NCBI GenBank assembly: GCA_020205615.1
Contig: CM035163.1
Location: 40,000,189-40,064,188, forward strand
Length of the DNA: 64,000 nt
Direction of reading: 5' to 3'
DNA from: Panax quinquefolius
Lineage: Eukaryota; Streptophyta; Magnoliopsida; Apiales; Araliaceae
Made by a program: the position numbers and the translations under genes. The notes under the pieces were generated by a model. It did not search any database. It worked only from the letters and a program-made list of their open reading frames with translations, and was not told the DNA's origin. Position 1 is the stretch's first letter. Every line of letters starts with the position of its first letter. Shown piece by piece: positions 58,751 through 64,000 of this stretch.

Positions 58751-58752
58751 CT

Positions 58753-58771
58753 GGTGTTAATATCAAAGCCA
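58753..58771 (+). other. Degenerate primer-binding site of unit C2
   Basis: TGGTGTTAATATCAAAGCC resembles TGGTATCAAAGCC with a ~6-bp insertion. It sits 2 bp after the LTR end. Confidence 0.6.
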
Positions 58772-58975
58772 TAGTTATAAACCTTAGGAGTGAGAGCCCT
58801 TAGATTATAACTTAGGAGAACTTAGAAGATAGAAAGGGATAAAACTCATATAGAGTTTTCATAGAGATGGACTTAGCATGTTACAGAATATAACTTCATT
58901 CTATACAATGAACTTATGTTATTTAACATTCTAATGGAGTTGTTGTTTGTTTTGTCTTGTGTTGGTGATTGTAGG

Positions 58976-59374
58976 ATGACTGACATGGGAGGACCTAGCC
59001 GAGTAGTAGAAGAGGAGCCGCGTGACATACACGTGGTATATGAGGCACCATTGATAGCGGAGCCTATATTAACTGTAGTCCCTATCGATGATGATGATGA
59101 TGAGGAAGAGGAGATGGAGCCAATACCCGAGGAGTCTGGTCCAGAGGAAGAGCCTATGGAGGAACGTATGGTGGACGAGCCCATGGGGGACTCCGACGAG
59201 GCTACTTTCGAGGATAGGATGTTGGGGGAGTATGAGGAGCAGATTTTAGAGTTAGGGTACAGAGTTGAGGAGTTTGAGGCTAAGGCTAGGGACAGGGAGT
59301 CCGAATTCCAAAAGCTGAGGGACGAAGACCATCAGAGAAAGTTAGTGATGCAGAAAAATGCCGCCCAGACGTAG
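58976..59374 (+). CDS. Conserved ORF upstream of gag (uORF), family C copy
   Basis: Function unknown. The ATG at 58976 was chosen over an earlier in-frame ATG (58916) because its protein start MTDMGGPSR matches the family B start MSDVGGASR. A GATTGTAG acceptor-like site lies directly before it. 132 codons, uninterrupted. EEEPRDIHVVYEAP (residues ~13-26) is the shared motif. A strongly acidic run of Asp/Glu follows (~40-50), then ERMVDEPMGDS, YEEQILELG and a coiled-coil-like end. The C-terminal RVRKYP...DRR block found in the other families is missing; the frame instead ends overlapping the gag start by 17 nt. It is shorter than the ~239-codon family B version, probably through a deletion. Confidence 0.72.
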   Translation: MTDMGGPSRVVEEEPRDIHVVYEAPLIAEPILTVVPIDDDDDEEEEMEPIPEESGPEEEPMEERMVDEPMGDSDEATFEDRMLGEYEEQILELGYRVEEFEAKARDRESEFQKLRDEDHQRKLVMQKNAAQT

Positions 59375-60561
59375 ATTAACTGCACCGGAAGAGTCGGTTA
59401 ATGATGAGAGAGGACAAGTAGATCCCATTCAGAGGCTTGTAGATTTGTTAGGGGAGGCTTTTAGGGGAAGAAATGAACAAGTAACACCCAATCCCCAAGT
59501 AGCTCCTTACATGAAACTTCAAGGACTTTAAGAGTGTAGGACCTCCTGAATTCATAGGTACTACCGATCCTATTGTAGTGCAAACGTGGATTAAGGAAAT
59601 GGAGAAAGCCTTCGCCATTGCTCGTGTGGGTGAAGACCAGGAAGACCGTGTTTGCTACATATATGATGAGGGTGAAGCAAACTCTTGGTGGGAAGCAAAT
59701 CAATAGAGGGAAGCGAGAAGGGACTATAACCAGGAAAGGTTTAAGACTTTGTTCTTCGAGAATTACTTCCCGAAGAGCATGAAGAATAGGATGGAGGTAA
59801 AGTTTCTAGAACTAAAACAAGGGGAGATGACAGTGGCACAGTATGCGGCCAAGTTCAATGAACTCGCATACGATTCACAACACATCAAGTAGACAATCAA
59901 GAAAGGAAATCTCGACGCTCAACTTGGACTAAAACCTTGGTTGTTCAACAATGTGTCGGTCCTTCAAATCGACTCGTTCTCGCCACATTATTGGAGAAGG
60001 TGATAATTGCTTTGAGGAGGTAGCGAGGCATTGAGCCAATACAACAAGGAGAAGAAGAACAAGAATGTTGGGGAGAAACTCGTGGAGGAGTAGCGATGGT
60101 GGAAGTTATCCGGGAAAAAGGAAATGGGATAACACGCAACAACGACAACAAAGAATAACAACAACACCAACCAATCAAACATCAACCAAATGAAAGTTAT
60201 CAAGGAGGGTTTAAGAAAAGAAGTGAAGTTTGCCCGAAAATGTGGGAAGAACCATCAAGGAATCTTTGGAAGGGTGCGGCGTCTCTATAAATCATGCCAA
60301 GAAGGGCACATTTCACCCAACTGCCCAAAGCCAAAAAAGATCAAGGGATGTTTTGTGTGTGGCTCAACTAAGCATCAAATCAAGGATTACCCAAAGAAGG
60401 GGAGAAACGGAGGAAGCGGCCAACAAGGAGGGGGCAGCAAGCTGATGATCGGCGGACCAACGCAATCCAACCGACCGACTGCCCGAACCTTTAACATGAC
60501 TATCCAAGACGCAGGATCTGAGGGGGACGTGGTGTCGGTATTCTCCCAATCAATAATATAA
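59358..60561 (+). pseudogene. Family C gag, frameshifted
   Basis: Particle-forming Gag. MPPRRRLTAPEES starts at 59358, inside the end of the upstream ORF. Further segments lie in shifting frames: GPPEFIGTTDPIV...WIKEMEKAFAI (~59545-59620), SWWEANQ, then ERFKTLFFENYFPKSMKNRMEVKF (~59738-59810) and AQYAAKFNELA. The end, open at 60190-60561, carries two zinc knuckles: a first one lacking its first Cys (KSCQEGHISPNC) and a second one, CFVCGSTKHQIKDYP, lacking its last Cys. Several frameshifts and stops make it non-functional. Confidence 0.88.
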
Positions 60562-60850
60562 ATGCCTATGTATTATTTGATTCGGGTGCTACCTATTCCT
60601 TTGTGTCTGAAGAATTTGCTAATTGACTAAACATACCTCCTGAACATTTAGAAAATTCATTGAACGTAGAGATTGCGAATAAGGAAGTAATTCCCATAGA
60701 GTTTGTTTACTGAAACTGTTGTGCAAACATTAGAGGTCACGAACTAAACGTTGACTTAATTACGATTAAACTGGGAGAGTTTGATATGATATTAGGAATG
60801 GATTGGTTATCCGGCCACGCTGCGATAATCGATTGTCAAAAGAAGAGTGT
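60562..60850 (+). pseudogene. Family C aspartic protease
   Basis: The active-site motif FDSGATYSFVS (from ~60577) is intact, and the [10 protein letters not shown] element is at ~60788. Between them there are stops at ~60625 and ~60713, so the protease is broken although both signature motifs survive. It would cleave Gag-Pol. Confidence 0.85.
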
Positions 60851-62094
60851 GAACCTTCAGGCCTCAAATCGGTCTAAGGTAGTGTTTTACGGTAGCTCGT
60901 CGCTCAAGCAATCGTGTTGCCTTACGATGATGCAGGCTAAGAAATTGTTAAGGAAAGGATGTGTAGGTTATTTAGACTATATAGTGGACACTCAGCAAAA
61001 TGGAATAGAAATGAAAGATATATCAGTGGTAAGAGATTTCCAAGACGTGTTTCCAGACGAACTGCCTGGTCTTCCGCCAGACAGAGAAATCGAATTCATA
61101 ATAGACTTAGCACCGGGAACCGCACCAATTTTGAAAGCCCCATATCGTATGGCGCCAATAGAAATGAAGGAATTGATGATTCAATTGCAAGAGTTACTAG
61201 ATAAGGGTTACATTCGGCCAAGTGTGTCTCCTTGGGGAGCACCAATGTTGTTTGTAAAGAAAAAAGATGGATCGATGAGGCTCTGTATCGATTATCGGGA
61301 GTTGAACCGAGTGACAATTAAGAATTGATATCCATTGCCAAGGATAAATGACCTTTTCGATCAACTGAAGGGAGCGAAGTGTTTTTCCAAGATAGATTTG
61401 CGAACGGGTTATCATCAGTTGAAAGTGCGAGAAGAGGACATACAAAAGACAGCATTTCGAACTTGCTACGGACATTACGAATTTTTAGTGATGTCATTTG
61501 GGTTAACCAATGCTCCGGCAGCATTCATGGACTTGATGAACCGAGTTTTCAGGCCATACTTAGATAAGTTCATAGTAGTATTTATCGATGACATTTTGAT
61601 TTATTCAAAGACGAAGGAAGAGCACGCCGAACACCTGAAGATGGTATTGGAAGCATTGAGAAGGGAAAAGATGTACGCTAAATTTTCAAAATGTGAATTT
61701 TGGATGGAATGGGTTCAATTTCTAGGACACGTGATAGATCAAAATGGAATTTTCGTGGATCTGCAAAGGTGGAAGCGGTAAATGGCGGGAACAAATAGAA
61801 GGCGCCAACGAAGTTAGGAGTTTCTTAGGTTTAGCCAGGTACTATCGAAGATTTATCCAAGATTTTTCTAAGATAGCAACCCCGCTGACCAATCTAACGA
61901 GGAAAACAGAGAAGTTCGTATGGACGGACAAATGCGATGAGAGTTTCCAAGAATTGAAGAGGAGGTTGAGTGAGGCGCCTGTATTATCTTTACCAGATGA
62001 TACGGGAGGATTTGTGGTGTATAGTGATGCATCGCATAGAGGACTTGGTTGTGTGCTAATGCAACATGGCAAGGTCATTGCATATGCCTCATGA
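60786..62094 (+). pseudogene. Family C reverse transcriptase and RNase H start
   Basis: Copies element RNA into DNA. Open frame 60786-61328 covers the protease end and fingers ([51 protein letters not shown]). After one TGA at 61326 the same frame continues (61335-61781) with [34 protein letters not shown] and the catalytic FIDDILIYS (~61581). A frame change near 61760 leads to the connection domain (FLGLARYYRRFI) and RNase H (VVYSDASHRGLGCVL). Two adjacent stops stand where the family has Arg-Gln. Only a few lesions separate it from a complete domain. Confidence 0.92.
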
Positions 62095-63906
62095 TAGTTG
62101 GAAGATTTCGAAAAATGATACCCTACCCATGACTTGGAGTTAGCGGCGGTAGTCTTTGCATTGAAGATTTGGAGGCACTATTTGTATGGAGAAAAATGTG
62201 AGATATATACGGATCACAAGAGTCTGAAATATATCTTCACGCAGAAGGAGTTGAACATGCGACAAAGAAGAAGGTGGTTGAACTAATCAAGGATTACGAC
62301 CGAAATTCTTTATCACCCGGAAAGGCAAACGTTGAGGCGACGCTTTGAAAGCGTAAAAGGAAGGGAGAAGTTATTCAAATTGACAACTCAAGAGGAATTA
62401 ATAAGAGAAATGGAAAAGTTAGAAATAGAGGTGGAGTAACCAAAAGAAGCGGAAGGAAAATTACTCATGATGAGAGCTCACCCAACGTTATTGGATAAAA
62501 TAAAGGAAGCACAAGAGAAAGATGAAGAATGTGAGAAGATAAAGAAGAGAATAGTAGAAGATAAGGAAGAAAGGTTCAAAGTAGATAAGGACGGTATATT
62601 GAGGTTTGAGGGTCGAGTATGGGTGTCAGCTGTAATCGAACTGAGAGAGGAAATCCTACACAAAGCACACAATACGACGTATTCTGTACATCCAGGAGGC
62701 ACAAAAATGTACCAGGATCTTTGACACCATTTTTGGTGGCCTAATTTGAAAAGAGAGGTTGTAGAATGTGTTAGCAGATGTCTTACTTGTCAAAGAGTCA
62801 AAGCAGGACACCAGAGACCAAGTGGACTACTTTAACCGCTGGAAATTCCGTAATGGAAATGGGAGCACATTACGATGGACTTCGTGGTTGGACTTCCTTC
62901 TACGTATGGGTTATGATGCCATTTGGGTTATCAGGACCGACTAACAAAGACAACTCATTTTCTACCCATCAAGATTCGATTCAATTTGAACCGGTTAGCA
63001 AATTTGTATGTAAAGGAAATCGAATCGCGACATGGAGTGCCGGTGTCGATTGTCTCCAATCGAGATCCGCGTTTCACGTCAAAATTCTGGAAAAGTTTGC
63101 AGGAACGAATGGAACTCAATTGAGATTAAGTACTGCTTATCACCCTCAAACTGACGGGCAGAGTGAACGAACCATACAAACATTGGAGGACATGCTTAGA
63201 GCTTGCGTGATGGACTTCAAGGGAAATTGGGACGACCATTTACCATTAGTAGAATTCGCTTACAATAATAGCTATCATGCGAGTATCGGTATGCCGCCAT
63301 ATGAAGCTCTTTATGGGAGAAAGTGTAGAACACCATTATGTTGGGATGAAGTCGGAGAACGACGACTTTTGGGACCAGAATTAGTCCAGCAAACGGCCGA
63401 CGTGGTAGCAACAATAAGGGGCAAATTGGTAGCTGCTCAAGATCGCCAAAAGAAGTATGCCGACTTGCATCGTCAGAACCGAGACTTTGAAGCCGGTAGT
63501 TTGTGTTTTGAAGGTATCTCCTTGGAAGGAAAGATCGATTCGGAAAGAAAGGAAAATTGAGTCCGAGGTTCATAGGGCCATTCGAGATATTAAAGCGAGT
63601 GGGCGAAGTGGCATACAAAGTTTTTTTGCCACCCGAACTGGAACACATCCACAACGTGTTTCACATTTCTGTACTACGTCCGTACAAGTCTGACTATAAG
63701 CACGTGATTTCCTATGAGCCCATTCAAGTAGAGAAGAATCTGGCATATGAAGAAATTCCTGTTCAGATAATAGATAAGAAAGAACAAATGCTAAGAAACA
63801 AAGCTATATCTTCTGTAAAGGTTGTTTGGCGAAACCACGATGTCGAGGAGGCCACATGGGAATTAGAAGTTAGGATGAGGAGAGACTATCCCCATCTTTT
63901 TGTGTA
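62095..63906 (+). pseudogene. Family C RNase H end, integrase and chromodomain-like tail
   Basis: RNase H ends with [18 protein letters not shown] and [13 protein letters not shown] (~62130-62250). Open frame 62467-62724 is the linker and the start of the HHCC finger (HNTTYSVHPGG); [10 protein letters not shown] follows (~62785). The core contains MDFVVGLP (~62877), SNRDPRFTS (~63057) and [13 protein letters not shown] (~63137) with the catalytic Glu kept; the second Asp lies in the NRDP variant. The tail (open 63557-63907) has RFIGPFEIL, HNVFHIS and VKVVWRNHDVEEATWELE, a chromodomain-like module expected to bind modified histone. Several stops and frameshifts are present. A purine tract and the next LTR follow. 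Confidence 0.9.
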
Positions 63907-63952
63907 ACCTTGTATCAATTCCGAGGACGGAATTTTTATAAGGGGGAGAGGA

Positions 63953-64000
63953 TGTAATAACCGTAAATTTTATGATTTAATATTAATATTCATAAATAGA
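63953..64000 (+). mobile_element. Start of family C 3' LTR (cut by window end)
   Basis: TGTAATAACCGTAAATTTTA onwards matches the first 48 bp of the LTR at 55946 without a visible difference, after the same purine tract. Confidence 0.92.

Noticed and set aside
58916..58975. Upstream in-frame ATG giving a hydrophobic N-terminus (possible signal peptide) on the family C uORF
   Set aside because: The family B and A copies start at the position equivalent to 58976, and an acceptor-like AG lies just before it, so the extra 20 residues are probably untranslated or spliced out.

Overview
The window is repeat-rich, AT-rich nuclear DNA of a higher plant, most likely a eudicot. The evidence is layer on layer of long-LTR Ty3/Gypsy retrotransposons with plant-type initiator-Met primer-binding sites and chromodomain-type integrase tails, plus a hAT (Ac-like) DNA transposon and MITEs. 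I see no convincing host gene, rRNA, tRNA or CRISPR array. It looks like heterochromatic, nested-transposon sequence. The species cannot be named from this alone.

Three Gypsy families, here called A, B and C, account for nearly everything. Family A has LTRs of about 2.4-3.7 kb running from TGTAAGACCCC (or TGTGAGAYCCC) to GGGGGCGTCACA. Family B has TGTGACAACCGAG...GGGGGTGTCACA, and family C has TGTAATAACCG...GGGGCGCGCCA.

Layout. 1-10420: a minus-strand family A element (3' LTR 1-1753, decayed internal region 1754-4451, 5' LTR 4452-4528 continued at 7529-10420). A plus-strand solo LTR (4529-7523, TSD ACTTA) is inserted in its 5' LTR, creating a large inverted repeat. 10421-14823: 3' half of a plus-strand family A element (integrase, chromodomain-like tail, 3' LTR) into which the minus element had inserted. 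14824-16542: two LTR fragments. 16908-23456: a family B element with TSD TATTA, pol deleted. 23462-27018: inter-element DNA carrying a solo LTR with a foldback MITE (24333-24650, 9-bp TSD) and a Stowaway-like MITE (25847-26039). 27019-33920: nested family A LTRs including a small element (28474-31913) with an intact primer-binding site. 33921-50260: a minus-strand tandem family A array (internal-LTR-internal-LTR) carrying a solo LTR (37403-39820, TSD CCAAC) and a 4.2-kb hAT transposon (42745-46899, TSD GACCGACC). 50750-54804: a plus-strand family A deletion derivative with a 324-codon gag-protease ORF. 54805-64000: a family C tandem array (integrase fragment, LTR, almost complete uORF-gag-pol, start of the next LTR).

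The strongest unexpected signals are: (1) a conserved protein of about 230-240 residues encoded between the primer-binding site and gag, recognisable in families A, B and (in part) C by shared N-terminal, central and C-terminal motifs; (2) two shared internal deletions in three separate family A copies, which suggests a non-autonomous lineage that amplified; (3) exchangeable promoter modules in family A LTRs, including tandem as-1-like TGATG-N7-TGATG repeats; (4) hairpin-forming minisatellites inside the family A LTRs.
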